Source: an uncultured Paracoccaceae bacterium
GTDB lineage: Bacteria; Pseudomonadota; Alphaproteobacteria; Rhodobacterales; Rhodobacteraceae
Direction: 5' to 3'
Assembly (NCBI GenBank): GCA_947498985.1
Contig: CANMMF010000002.1
Span: forward strand, 600,412 to 664,411
DNA length: 64,000 nt
Shown: piece after piece, positions 15,892-25,236 of the stretch
Position numbering within the stretch: the first letter of the stretch is position 1
How the letters are laid out: every line of letters begins with the position of its first letter
The notes under the pieces: generated by a model
Told to the model about the DNA's origin: nothing
Databases searched by the model: none
Seen by the model: the letters and a program-made list of their open reading frames with translations, nothing else
Position numbers and translations under genes: made by a program

Positions 15892-18720
15892 TCATGAGCC
15901 CACCTTCCAGCGCAACTCCGCAGGACCGGTGCCGACGGGAGAGCGGATGGCGTCGAATTCCGGCTGCACTTCGGCGGGCGGATCGGCCTTTTCCAGCCGC
16001 ACCCGCAGGTCGAACCACGCCGCCTGCCCGGTGATCGGATCGGAGTTGGACCATCTGAGCCCGTCGCCCTTGGGCGGCAGCAGCTCGTGGATGAGGTGGT
16101 TGAGCAGGAAGCCTTTCGTGGCCTCGGGTGCGTCGCGGTCGAGCGCCCAGGCCCCCTTGCGCTTACCGATGGCGTTCCAGGTCCAGACCGTGTCGCGGTT
16201 GAGCGCGGCCATATGCGCCGCGGGCACGGTGATCGCGCCATGGCTGGAGGTCACGCGCACCCAGTCGCCGTCCGCAAGCCCCAGTTTCTCCCACCAGAAG
16301 GTGGGCACATAGAGCGGGTTTCGGCCGTGGATCTGGCGCAGCCAGGCGTTTTGCGTGCCCCAGCTGTGATACATCGCCATGGGCCGCTGGGTGAGCGCAT
16401 GCACCGGGAAGGCCTCTGTGTCCTCGCGATCATCCGAGAGCGGCGGGTACCAGACCGGCAGCGGGTCCATCGTCTGTTTCAGGCGCTCGCGCAGATGTTC
16501 GGGCGGCTGGTGGGGTCCGTGCCCTTCGGCGGCCAGCTGAAAGCGGCGCAGCGGTTCGGAGTAAAGCTCGAAGATGTAAGGCGTCGGCGCGTCGTAGAGC
16601 CCCAGATCCACCGCCCAGTCCTGGTAGGCCATGTTCCAGGGCTTCATGAACTGCGCCTCGTCGGGGATGTGGAAGACCGAAAAGCCGCCGTTCTTGATGT
16701 AGCTGTCGATCTGCGCCTCGTTGGGGGCGCCACGGCCAGAGGTCAGCCCCTTGTCGCCCATCCGCCAACCCGAGAGCGGCCCGATCCCCGGCTTGCGCTG
16801 GTGATTGACGATGTAATCGGCGTAATCGGCATATTTCGCGGTGCCATCCTCGTTCACGAAGCCGGGCAGACCGAGCCGCGCGCCAAGATCCACCAGCACC
16901 GACTGGAAGCCGCGCACATCGCGGTCGGGCTCGACCACCGGCCAGCGGATCGCATCGGCGGCGGCTTCGGGCTCCGAGATCGGGCGGTCGAGCAGCGAAA
17001 TGCAGTCATGCCGCTCCAGATAGGTGGTGTCGGGCAGCACGAGATCGGCATAGGCCACCGTTTCAGAGCTGTAGGCGTCCGAGTAGATGATATGCGGAAT
17101 CACGTAGTCGCCGTTCTCGTCGGTGTCGGTCAGCATCTGCATGACCGCGGCGGTGTTCATCGACGAGTTCCACGCCATGTTCGCCATGTAGAGAAACAGC
17201 GTGTCGATCCTGTAAGGATCGCCGGCATGGGCGTTCGAGATCACCATATGCATCAGCCCGTGCGCGGATAGCGGGTTTTCCCAGGTATAGGCCTTGTCGA
17301 TGCGGATGGGCTGGCCGTCCTTGGTCAGACCCAGATCGGCAGGCCCTTGCGGGTAGCCCAGATGCGGACCGTCGAGCGGCTTGCCGGGGGTCGCCATGAA
17401 ATGCGGCCTGGGATGGGCGGAGGCCGGTTTGGGGTATGGCGGCTTGAAACGGAAGCCTCCGGGGGTTTCGACCGAGCCCAGCAGGATCTGCAGCACATGC
17501 AGCGCGCGGGCGGTCTGGAAGCCGTTGGAATGGGCCGAGATGCCGCGCATCGCGTGGAAGCTGACCGGGCGGCCGATCATCTTCTCGTGCCGCTCTCCGC
17601 GGAAATCGGTCCAGGGCTGGTCGATCTCGATGGCCTCGTCAAAGGCAACGCGGGCGATATCGGCGGCCAGATGACGGATCCGCGCGGGATCGAGCCCGAC
17701 CTGGGGGCCGACCACCTCGGGCGAATAGGCCGCGTCGAGATAGCGCTCGGCCATTTTCTGCATCACCGTCACGTGGCTTATGCCCGCGCGCCGGATATGC
17801 CCGCCAAGATCGGGTTTCACATCTGCGGCGTCAAATGCCGCGGGCTTGCCGGTGCGGCGGTCGATGACCTGCGGCTTGCCCTCCTCGTCGCGCAGGATCA
17901 GCCCGTATTCGGCGCTTTTGGGATCGCAATTGAGCAGCACCGGCGCATTGGTGAAGCGCGCGAGATAGTCGAGGTCGATCTTGCCCGCCTTCATCAGGCA
18001 ATGCACCAGCGACAGGATAAAGAGCCCGTCGGTGCCCGGGGTGATGCCGATCCACTCATCCGCCACGGCGTTGTAACCGGTCCGGATCGGGTTCACGCCG
18101 ACCACCCTGGCGCCGCGCTCTTTCAGGCGGCCGATGCCCATCTTGATCGGGTTGCTGTCATGGTCCTCGGCCACGCCGAAGATCATGAAAAGCTTCGTGC
18201 GGTCCCAGTCCGGGCTGCCGAATTCCCAGAACGCGCCGCCCATCGTGTAGATACCGCCCGCGGCCATGTTGACCGAGCAGAACCCGCCATGGGCCGCGAA
18301 ATTGGGGGTGCCGTAGGCCTGCGCCCAGAAACCGGTGAAGGATTGCGACTGATCGCGCCCGGTGAAAAAGGCGAGCTTCTCGGGCGCGGTGTCGCGGATC
18401 GGTTTCAGCCAGCTGACTGCAAGCTCCAGCGCCTCGTCCCAGGAGATCTCTTCAAATTCGCCGGAGCCGCGCGGGCCCACGCGTTTGAGCGGCGCGCGCA
18501 GCCGCGACGGTGCGTTGTGCTGCATGATGCCCGCGGCCCCCTTGGCGCAGAGCACACCCTTGTTGACCGGGTGATCCCTGTTGCCCTCGATATAGGCGAC
18601 CTTGCCGTCCTTCATGTGCACGTTGATGCCGCACCGGCAGGCGCACATGTAGCAGGTGGTCTTGCGCACCTCGTCCGAGACCTTTGGCGAAAGGTCGATC
18701 TTTGGCTGCTGAACGGTCAT
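15892..18720 (-). CDS. soeA: Molybdopterin catalytic subunit of cytoplasmic sulfite dehydrogenase, SoeA
   Basis: A 942-residue DMSO-reductase-superfamily enzyme. The N-terminal 4Fe-4S motif is C23, C26, C30 and C58 (CYMCACRCG ... GVLCAKG). A likely molybdenum-ligand Cys is C148 in GGFCSVNMAAGG. No twin-arginine signal is present, so it should stay in the cytoplasm. That feature, the SoeB/SoeC partners and the adjacent xsc, pta and tauE genes identify it as SoeA, oxidising sulfite to sulfate with electrons going to quinone. Polysulfide or tetrathionate reductase-like enzymes are close relatives, so biochemical proof would rest on sulfite activity. Confidence 0.88.
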   Translation of the reverse strand: MTVQQPKIDLSPKVSDEVRKTTCYMCACRCGINVHMKDGKVAYIEGNRDHPVNKGVLCAKGAAGIMQHNAPSRLRAPLKRVGPRGSGEFEEISWDEALELAVSWLKPIRDTAPEKLAFFTGRDQSQSFTGFWAQAYGTPNFAAHGGFCSVNMAAGGIYTMGGAFWEFGSPDWDRTKLFMIFGVAEDHDSNPIKMGIGRLKERGARVVGVNPIRTGYNAVADEWIGITPGTDGLFILSLVHCLMKAGKIDLDYLARFTNAPVLLNCDPKSAEYGLILRDEEGKPQVIDRRTGKPAAFDAADVKPDLGGHIRRAGISHVTVMQKMAERYLDAAYSPEVVGPQVGLDPARIRHLAADIARVAFDEAIEIDQPWTDFRGERHEKMIGRPVSFHAMRGISAHSNGFQTARALHVLQILLGSVETPGGFRFKPPYPKPASAHPRPHFMATPGKPLDGPHLGYPQGPADLGLTKDGQPIRIDKAYTWENPLSAHGLMHMVISNAHAGDPYRIDTLFLYMANMAWNSSMNTAAVMQMLTDTDENGDYVIPHIIYSDAYSSETVAYADLVLPDTTYLERHDCISLLDRPISEPEAAADAIRWPVVEPDRDVRGFQSVLVDLGARLGLPGFVNEDGTAKYADYADYIVNHQRKPGIGPLSGWRMGDKGLTSGRGAPNEAQIDSYIKNGGFSVFHIPDEAQFMKPWNMAYQDWAVDLGLYDAPTPYIFELYSEPLRRFQLAAEGHGPHQPPEHLRERLKQTMDPLPVWYPPLSDDREDTEAFPVHALTQRPMAMYHSWGTQNAWLRQIHGRNPLYVPTFWWEKLGLADGDWVRVTSSHGAITVPAAHMAALNRDTVWTWNAIGKRKGAWALDRDAPEATKGFLLNHLIHELLPPKGDGLRWSNSDPITGQAAWFDLRVRLEKADPPAEVQPEFDAIRSPVGTGPAELRWKVGS

Positions 18721-18774
18721 TGATATCCTCCCGGTCGATGCAGGCTAGAAAACGCCGCAGGCAAGGTAAAGGCG

Positions 18775-18793
18775 TTCCGCGCGCTGCGCGGAA
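18775..18793 (-). other. Stem-loop between tauE and soeA
   Basis: TTCCGCGC and GCGCGGAA form a perfect 8-bp stem with a 3-base loop in the 124-base gap. It lacks a T tract in either direction, and may tune transcription or mRNA processing between tauE and the soe genes. Confidence 0.4.
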
Positions 18794-18844
18794 ACAAAAC
18801 CGGCGTTCTTTGGAAAGCCGGAAGCGGGCGCGTCTGTTCGCGGC

Positions 18845-19594
18845 TCATGTAAGCACCAGCCGGGCCATCGCGGCAAATGCCAGCGCCAGCAGCAGGACAA
18901 GGCAGAACGGCTTGTAATAGGGCTCCCAGGCGGGGCGGAAGGCAAGCTTGCCGACCATCACGCCCAGCGCCGAAAACGGCGCGAGCGCCAGGCCGCGCAG
19001 CATCGCCTGCCAGGTCATGACCTCGAAGAGGACAAGCGTCACCATCGAGATGAGCGAGGACAGGAAAAGGTAGAGCACCAGCGATCCGCGCATTTGCCGC
19101 GCGGCAGATTCTCGGGCGAGCACGTAAAGCGCCACAACCATGCCGCCGACGCCTGCAATTCCGGTCACGATCCCAGACATCACGCCGGAACCGTAAAGCC
19201 CCGGGCGCGTGGCCAGGAACCGCATGCGCACACGCGCGAGCTGCGCGGCAGCAAGCGCCATGATCACCAGAAGTGCGGCCAGTTTCGACGGCTCCGGCGT
19301 CAGCCAGTTGGTGAGCCACAACCCGAGCGGCAGACCCGCCGCCGAGCCGATCACCAGCCCGTAGGTCACGCGTCGGTCGGCATCCTGCCAGCCGCCGCGC
19401 AGCATCAGCATCGAGGCGGTCATCTCCTGCCACCACAGGATCGGGATCATCTCGACCGGCGGCAGGAACAGCACGGCGACCGACATCGCCACCGCCGACA
19501 GCGCAAAGCCCGAAAACCCGCGCACCAGACCGGCCACAAAGCAGATCAGCCCGAGCCAGAGATAGACGCCCGGCGCGAGGGAGAGCGCGTTCAT
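18845..19594 (-). CDS. tauE: TauE/SafE-family sulfite exporter
   Basis: A 249-residue membrane protein with about eight helices and the TauE/SafE pattern of two related halves; GLVRGFSGFALSAVAMSVAV in the first half and GIVTGIAGVGGMVVALYVLA in the second are the repeated motifs. The family exports sulfite or related anions. The ATG at 19594 was chosen because helix 1 begins directly after it; the upstream extension to 19624 is not hydrophobic. It lies between pta and soeA, so it provides a sulfite exit parallel to oxidation. Confidence 0.85.
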   Translation of the reverse strand: MNALSLAPGVYLWLGLICFVAGLVRGFSGFALSAVAMSVAVLFLPPVEMIPILWWQEMTASMLMLRGGWQDADRRVTYGLVIGSAAGLPLGLWLTNWLTPEPSKLAALLVIMALAAAQLARVRMRFLATRPGLYGSGVMSGIVTGIAGVGGMVVALYVLARESAARQMRGSLVLYLFLSSLISMVTLVLFEVMTWQAMLRGLALAPFSALGVMVGKLAFRPAWEPYYKPFCLVLLLALAFAAMARLVLT

Positions 19595-19655
19595 CACCGC
19601 GCATTCCACCCGCCTCGGGCACACCGCTCCGGATGACGTTTGGCCTGTGCCGCGC

Positions 19656-20672
19656 TCATGTCGCCCCCGTGGGCTGCGCGGCGGCTTGCAGAACCGTGAC
19701 GGCGATCATGTTGACCACATCCTCGGTGGTGCAGCCGCGCGACAGATCGTTGGCGGGTTTGGCCAAGCCCTGCAGGACCGGCCCGATGGCCGTGCAGCCG
19801 CCGACGCGCTGCGCGATCTTGTAGCCGATATTGCCTGCGTCGAGATTGGGAAAGATCATCACATTGGCCTGCCCGGCAACCTCGGATCCCTTGGCCTTGG
19901 TCTGCCCGACCTCCGGCACGAACGCCGCGTCGAACTGCAGCTCTCCGTCGCTGGCGATCTCTGGGTGTCTCTCGCGCAGCAGGGCGGCGGCGTCGGTTAC
20001 CCTGGTCACGTTGGGATGTGCAGCACTGCCCTTGGTGGAAAAGGACAGCATCGCCACTTTCGGAGTCTCGCCCAGCAAGGCGGTACAGGAGGCCGCGGAT
20101 TGCGCGGCGATGGCGGCAAGCTCTGGCGCGCTGGGGTCGATCACCAGACCGCTGTCGGAAAAGATCATCGCCGCCCGGCCAGAGGCATGATCTTGCGGCA
20201 GCACCATCAGGAAAAAGCTCGACACCAGATCGGCATCGGGCGCCTTGCCGATCACCTGCAGGGCCGCGCGCACGGTGTCGGAAGTGGTGGCCACAGCACC
20301 ACCCACGGTGCCGTCCGCATGGCCCAGATGCACCAGCGTCGCGGCAAATACCAGCGGATCGCGCGCGGCGGTCGCGGCCTCGTCCGGGGTCATCCCCTTG
20401 TGCTTGCGGCGTTGATAAAAGGCCTCGCTGACCGCGTCGCGCAATGTCGAGCGGTCCGGATCCTCGATGCGCAGCCTCTCGGAAGGGACCGCCCCCTGCG
20501 CGGTCAGTTCCGCGCGCACCACCGCATCGGTGCCCACGAGGATCACCGACGCGATCCGCGCATCAGCCGCAGCGATGGCGGCGGCCACAACCCTGGGATC
20601 ATGGCCTTCGCTCAGCGCGATGGTGGCGGGATGCGCCGCGGCCCGGCTCTGCAGATCGTCGAGAACCGTCAT
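19656..20672 (-). CDS. pta: Phosphate acetyltransferase (sulfonate-pathway type)
   Basis: A 338-residue single-domain PTA_PTB enzyme that turns the acetyl phosphate made by Xsc into acetyl-CoA. Family features include IALSEGHDPRVVAA at the N-terminus, GTVGGAVATTSDTVRAALQV in the middle and FPNLDAGNIGYKIAQR near the C-terminus. It lacks the N-terminal regulatory domains of the long E. coli type. The ATG at 20672 has GGGA 8 bases upstream; the ATG at 20681 is the alternative. It follows xsc after only 36 bases. Confidence 0.9.
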   Translation of the reverse strand: MTVLDDLQSRAAAHPATIALSEGHDPRVVAAAIAAADARIASVILVGTDAVVRAELTAQGAVPSERLRIEDPDRSTLRDAVSEAFYQRRKHKGMTPDEAATAARDPLVFAATLVHLGHADGTVGGAVATTSDTVRAALQVIGKAPDADLVSSFFLMVLPQDHASGRAAMIFSDSGLVIDPSAPELAAIAAQSAASCTALLGETPKVAMLSFSTKGSAAHPNVTRVTDAAALLRERHPEIASDGELQFDAAFVPEVGQTKAKGSEVAGQANVMIFPNLDAGNIGYKIAQRVGGCTAIGPVLQGLAKPANDLSRGCTTEDVVNMIAVTVLQAAAQPTGAT

Positions 20673-20708
20673 GCGGCGCATCCCATTGTGCGCGTCAGCT
20701 CCACGCGC

Positions 20709-22490
20709 TTACGCGCTGGCCTGCGGCACCATGTCCGACGCCGAGATCCCGGCCACGGAGACCGGCTTTTTCATCGCGTCGCGGCGGAACGGCTCACCCA
20801 GTTCCTGATTGAGCAGAACCTCGATCAGGGTGGTCTTGCCGTTCTTCATCTGGTCCTCGATGGCGGTGTTGAGTGCGGCGGTCAGCTCGTCCATGGTCTT
20901 GACCGCGACCCCTTCGAGACCGCAGGCCCGGGCGATGCCCGCGTAGGAGACCTGCTCGTCCAGTTCGGTGCCGACGAAATTGTCATCGAACCAGAGCGTC
21001 GAGTTGCGCTTCTCCGCACCCCACTGGTAGTTGCGGAAGACGATCTGCGTGACCGGCGGCCAGTCGCCGCGACCGATGGCGGTGAGCTCGTTGACCGCGA
21101 TGCCGAAGGCGCCGTCGCCGGCAAAGCCCACGACCGGCACGTCCGGCTGGCCGATCTTGGCACCGACGATGGCGGGCAGACCGTAGCCGCACGGCCCGAA
21201 GAGGCCGGGGGCGAGGTATTTGCGGCCCTCGTCGAAATCCGGATAGGCGTTGCCGATCGCGCAATTGTTGCCGATATCGGAGCTGATGATCGCCTCGCGC
21301 GGCAGCGCCTGCTGGATCGCGCGCCACGCCATGCGCGGGCTCATCCAGTCGGGTTTGGCCTGACGCGCCCGCTCGTTCCAGGTGGTGCCCGGATCGTCCT
21401 GCTCGTGCGTGAGCGAGGTCAGCTCCTGCGCCCAGGCGGATTTGCGCTGCGCGATGTTTGACTTGCGCTCGGCCCGGCCCGCATCGCCTGCATCGTCGGC
21501 AAGATTGGCCAGAATGCCGCGGGCGACCTTGGCCGCATCCCCGACGATCCCGACAGAGACCTTCTTGGTCAGCCCGATGCGGTCGGGGTTGATGTCGACC
21601 TGGATGATCTTGGCATCGGCGGGCCAGTATTCCATGCCGTAGCCCGGCAGGGTCGAGAACGGGTTGAGACGGGTGCCGAGGCAGAGCACCACATCGGCCT
21701 CCCTGATCAGCTCCATCGCCGCTTTGGAGCCGTTATAGCCCAGCGGACCGGCGAAAAGCGGGTGGCTGCCGGGGAAGGCATCGTTGTGCTGGTAGCCGAC
21801 GCAGACCGGCGCGGTCAGCCGCTCGGCCAGCGCCTTGGAGGCCTCGATGCCGCCATCGGACAGCACCACACCGGCGCCGTTCAGAATGACCGGATTTTTT
21901 GCGCCCGACAGCATGTCCGCTGCCGCCTTGACGGAGTTTTCGCCGCCCGGGGACTGCTCGAACTCCACCGGATCGGGGATCTCGATATCCACCACCTGGG
22001 TCCAGAAATCGCGCGGGATGTTGAGTTGCGCGGGGCCCGACAGGCGCTTGGCCTTGGCGATCACACGGGTCAGCACTTCGGCGACGCGGGACGGATCGCG
22101 CACCTCTTCCTGATAGGCGACCATGTCCTCGAAGAGCTTCATCTGCTCGACTTCCTGGAACCCGCCCTGACCGATGGTCTTGTTGGCGGCCTGCGGCGTC
22201 ACCAGCAGCAGCGGCGTGTGGTTCCAGTAGGCGGTCTTCACGGCGGTCACGAAATTGGTGATGCCGGGGCCGTTCTGGGCGATCATCATCGACATCTTGC
22301 CGGTGGCGCGGGTGTAGCCGTCGGACATGAAACCGGCGCTTCCCTCATGCGCGCAATCCCAGAACTTGATGCCCGCTTTCGGGAACAGGTCGGAAATCGG
22401 CATCATGGCGGAGCCGATGATCCCGAACGCATGTTCGATCCCATGGCGCTGGAGCACTTTCACAAAGGCTTCTTCTGTCGTCATTTTCAT
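20709..22490 (-). CDS. xsc: Sulfoacetaldehyde acetyltransferase
   Basis: A 593-residue thiamine-diphosphate enzyme that cleaves sulfoacetaldehyde with phosphate into acetyl phosphate and sulfite. The N-terminus MKMTTEEAFVKVLQRHGIEH and IGSAMMPISDLFPKAG are hallmarks of Xsc; the ThDP motif is GDGAFGIAVNELTAIG through FRNYQWG. The start at 22490 has GGGAGAG 6 bases upstream, better than the ATG at 22505. It heads the xsc-pta-tauE-soeABC set. Taurine uptake and deamination genes, and tauR, are not within this window. Confidence 0.95.
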   Translation of the reverse strand: MKMTTEEAFVKVLQRHGIEHAFGIIGSAMMPISDLFPKAGIKFWDCAHEGSAGFMSDGYTRATGKMSMMIAQNGPGITNFVTAVKTAYWNHTPLLLVTPQAANKTIGQGGFQEVEQMKLFEDMVAYQEEVRDPSRVAEVLTRVIAKAKRLSGPAQLNIPRDFWTQVVDIEIPDPVEFEQSPGGENSVKAAADMLSGAKNPVILNGAGVVLSDGGIEASKALAERLTAPVCVGYQHNDAFPGSHPLFAGPLGYNGSKAAMELIREADVVLCLGTRLNPFSTLPGYGMEYWPADAKIIQVDINPDRIGLTKKVSVGIVGDAAKVARGILANLADDAGDAGRAERKSNIAQRKSAWAQELTSLTHEQDDPGTTWNERARQAKPDWMSPRMAWRAIQQALPREAIISSDIGNNCAIGNAYPDFDEGRKYLAPGLFGPCGYGLPAIVGAKIGQPDVPVVGFAGDGAFGIAVNELTAIGRGDWPPVTQIVFRNYQWGAEKRNSTLWFDDNFVGTELDEQVSYAGIARACGLEGVAVKTMDELTAALNTAIEDQMKNGKTTLIEVLLNQELGEPFRRDAMKKPVSVAGISASDMVPQASA

Positions 22491-22945
22491 GGATGGCTCT
22501 CCCAAGCAGTCGCGCCGACCAAGGTGGCCGGCGTTGTTGAACGTTCTCTACTGCGGCAGCCGGGTCAGCGTTAGGTCCAGATGGATATCCGTCTTAGCGC
22601 CAGCAGTTTTCGAGATTATTGGAACACTGTGTCTCAATATTTTGCTATCACACAAAGACATCGAGTCCCAGACTTATCTGCCTGCTTCGGCAAAAGCTGA
22701 TTCTTTTCGGTATTTTAGGGTGTTGGCGGGGGTGCGCCAGATCCCGGCGTCGGGATTCCGGCCAGACTCACCCGTCACAGGCCGCGATAAGGGCGGTTCG
22801 CAGGGGCAATCCCGGGCCGATTTCCGCGCCGCGCCGAAATGTTCCGTCCGCCCGCAATTGCAAGCGCCTCGAGGTGAAATCTTCCCCCCAGAGCGTGCAG
22901 CAAGCGCTGTTCGCCACCCGGATTCGGCGCTAAGGCTGGCGCATC
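22491..22945. other. xsc-EamA intergenic region
   Basis: A 455-base gap between divergent genes. Positions 22600-22720 are notably AT-richer than the surroundings and probably carry the xsc promoter; a 19-bp near-palindrome lies at 22619. Open frames crossing the gap look like chance extensions. No RNA gene is seen. Confidence 0.6.
22619..22637. promoter_or_regulatory. Near-palindrome upstream of xsc
   Basis: TTGGAACAC-T-GTGTCTCAA is a 19-bp dyad with 7 of 9 arm positions complementary. It lies about 130 bases upstream of the xsc ATG in the AT-rich part of the gap. It is a candidate operator for the regulator of sulfonate genes, which is not encoded nearby. Confidence 0.45.
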
Positions 22946-23860
22946 ATGACAGACCGCACCGAACCACCCGCGCGCATCCATCAGACCGCTCTGCTGCCGA
23001 TCCTGTTCATGCTCGGGGCAAGCGCGCTTGTGGCGGGCACCTCCCTTCTGGCCAAGGCGTTGGGGGCGGAAGGCGGCACCACCCCGCCTTTGCATCCGCT
23101 GCAGGTGAGCGCGGGACGGTTCTGTTTCGCGCTGCTGGCGCTTTGTGCGTTTGTTGTCGTGCAACCCGCCCGGCGCCCGCCGTTTCGCAACGCGCCCTGG
23201 CGGCTGCATCTGGCGCGGTCGGTCTGCGGCTGGCTGGGGGTGAGTTGCATGTTTGCCGCGGTGGCCCGCATGCCGCTGGCCGACGCCACCGCGATCACCT
23301 TTCTCAACCCGATTGTCGCGATGATCCTGGCGGTTCTGCTGCTCGGAGAGCGGCTCGACATCCGCAAGCTCGTCGCCACAGCGCTGGCGCTGCTTGGCGC
23401 GGCGCTGATCCTGCGCCCCGGTTCCGAGGCGTTTCAGACCGCAAGCCTGATGGCACTCGCCGCGGCGGGGTTCCTGGGGCTGGAATCGATCATCATCAAG
23501 CGGCTCAGCGACCGCGAACCGGCCTTGCGGGTGCTGTTGATCAACAATGCCATCGGCGCGGTGCTGTCGGTGAGCGCGGCGCTTGTGGTGTGGCGCGCGC
23601 CCGACGCGCTGCAATGGGGGCTGCTGGCGGCGTTGGGCTGCGTGATGGTCTGCGCGCAGGCGATGTTCATCCAGTCGATGAAACGCGGAGAGGCAAGCCT
23701 CGTGATGCCCGCGCTCTATTCGGTTTTGGTCTTCGCCGCGCTTTATGATTTCCTGATCTACGCCACGCTGCCAAGCCCTCTGGCGGCCATCGGCGCTGCG
23801 CTGATCGTCTCGGGCGCGATCCTGCTGGCGCTGCGCAGGCGGCGTCAGGTCATCCGGTAG
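22946..23860 (+). CDS. EamA/DMT-family membrane transporter
   Basis: A 304-residue protein of the drug/metabolite transporter superfamily, ten predicted helices in two EamA repeats. The end of the first repeat reads MPLADATAITFLNPIVAMIL, a characteristic EamA motif. The substrate cannot be told. Its last 11 bases overlap the end of the convergent glycosyltransferase gene. It is divergent from xsc, so a role in sulfonate metabolism is possible but unsupported. Confidence 0.85.
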   Translation: MTDRTEPPARIHQTALLPILFMLGASALVAGTSLLAKALGAEGGTTPPLHPLQVSAGRFCFALLALCAFVVVQPARRPPFRNAPWRLHLARSVCGWLGVSCMFAAVARMPLADATAITFLNPIVAMILAVLLLGERLDIRKLVATALALLGAALILRPGSEAFQTASLMALAAAGFLGLESIIIKRLSDREPALRVLLINNAIGAVLSVSAALVVWRAPDALQWGLLAALGCVMVCAQAMFIQSMKRGEASLVMPALYSVLVFAALYDFLIYATLPSPLAAIGAALIVSGAILLALRRRRQVIR

Positions 23861-25013
23861 CGCTTTTCTTGCGCGCCACCGCCTCGCGCAGATGCTCCGC
23901 GACGATCCTGCCCCAGGCGTCCCAGTTGAGCCGCTTTTCATAAATGTCGCGCGCCGCGCGCGACAGCGCGGCATAGCGCTCCGGCGCCTGCAGATAGGTC
24001 TGGATCAGGTCGGCAAAGTCGGCGACCGCGCTCTCGGGCGGCAGCGCATGTCCGTTCACCCCGTCCCAGACCGGCACGCCGCCCACGCGCAGGCAGAGCG
24101 ACGGCAACCCGTGCGCCGAGGCTTCGCAAAACGCGAAACCATAGGACTCAAACGAGGGCTGGACCAGGAAATGCGCCGCGCGGAACGCCGCATTGAAGGC
24201 CGCAAGCTCGTCCGGCACGGCCTTGTTGAGTTGCGGATGCACGGTGACCCATTCGTTGACATGAAACTCCGGCGGCACGCAGCCGATCACCGTCAGCCGC
24301 GCGTCGATGCCGCGGTCGCGCAGCAGGTTCATCGTGTCGAACGCCACCGGCCCGCCTTTGGCAAACCAGTCCCGCCCGATCAGCAGGAGCCGCAGCGGCG
24401 TGTCCGGCAACAGCGTCTTTTCCTCGGGCTCCGGCGCCTCGTCGATATTGGCCCCCCAGGGCACCATGTGGCAGCGGTCCGGGTCCAGCCCGTAGCGCGC
24501 CAAAGCCGCATCCCACAGCCATTGCGACGGCCAGAACACCAGATCGCAGGCCCGGAACACCGCGCGTTCGTGGCGCTCCACCCAGGCGTCCAGCATCGAC
24601 CCGCCGCGAAACCGGCGGCCAAAGGTCTGCCCGACCTCCGAGAGCCGGTAGACCGTCTGCGTGGCATCAGAGGTATAGGCCGTGACCAGCGGGCAAGGCG
24701 GCGTGAGGTTGGCCAGCGTCTGGAAAGCATAGGCCCCGAACAGCACATCGTAGCGGGCCGCTGCCAGATCCCGCGCAACACCGCCCGACGCGATGCGCGA
24801 CAGCGCCAGACGCGCCCGCCAGCGGGCCCGCAAGCTCACCGCTTCGGGCAACTTGTCGATCAGCCGCCGCGCGGCCTCCGCCCGGTGCCAGCCGGTATCG
24901 AGGATATCGACATCGCCCGCATGCGCCCGCAACGCGTCATGGATCCGGGCATTGCCGCCGGAATAGAGGTTGCGATCAAGCGGAGAGTGGTCGCAAAGAT
25001 AGGCAATCCGCAC
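23850..25013 (-). CDS. Glycosyltransferase, GT4-like
   Basis: A 387-residue GT-B glycosyltransferase. The C-terminal Rossmann half shows SFESYGFAFCEASAHGLPSL, the E-x7-E-type nucleotide-sugar binding region of group 1 transferases, and the N-terminal acceptor half begins MRIAYLCDHSPLDRNLYSGG. Donor and acceptor are unknown. It is divergent from the polymerase-like gene at 25237 and probably acts in the same surface polysaccharide pathway. Confidence 0.85.
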   Translation of the reverse strand: MRIAYLCDHSPLDRNLYSGGNARIHDALRAHAGDVDILDTGWHRAEAARRLIDKLPEAVSLRARWRARLALSRIASGGVARDLAAARYDVLFGAYAFQTLANLTPPCPLVTAYTSDATQTVYRLSEVGQTFGRRFRGGSMLDAWVERHERAVFRACDLVFWPSQWLWDAALARYGLDPDRCHMVPWGANIDEAPEPEEKTLLPDTPLRLLLIGRDWFAKGGPVAFDTMNLLRDRGIDARLTVIGCVPPEFHVNEWVTVHPQLNKAVPDELAAFNAAFRAAHFLVQPSFESYGFAFCEASAHGLPSLCLRVGGVPVWDGVNGHALPPESAVADFADLIQTYLQAPERYAALSRAARDIYEKRLNWDAWGRIVAEHLREAVARKKSATG

Positions 25014-25236
25014 GCCTTGCCTCCTCTCCGGTCTGCACTGGCACTCATCGAAATCGCCCCTTCCTGAGGCATCATTGCGGCGATTCTATGACGAACCCGG
25101 CGGTTTTCCCTGCGCCCGACCCCCGTGAGCCCCCCTGAACCGGCCGCGATTCCTTGCTTTCGGCTCAAAGCGGTCGCGACATTGCCCCGCTGCGCTGTTA
25201 GGGCTAAAATCTGACCCCGGTCCGAGTGTCGAGCAC

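Noticed and set aside
16087..17271. Plus-strand frame opposite soeA
   Set aside because: Antisense shadow; the opposite strand has unmistakable molybdopterin oxidoreductase sequence.
13935..18720. DMSO reductase DmsABC as identity of the molybdoenzyme set
   Set aside because: The catalytic subunit lacks a Tat signal and lies with xsc, pta and tauE, which fits cytoplasmic sulfite dehydrogenase SoeABC better.
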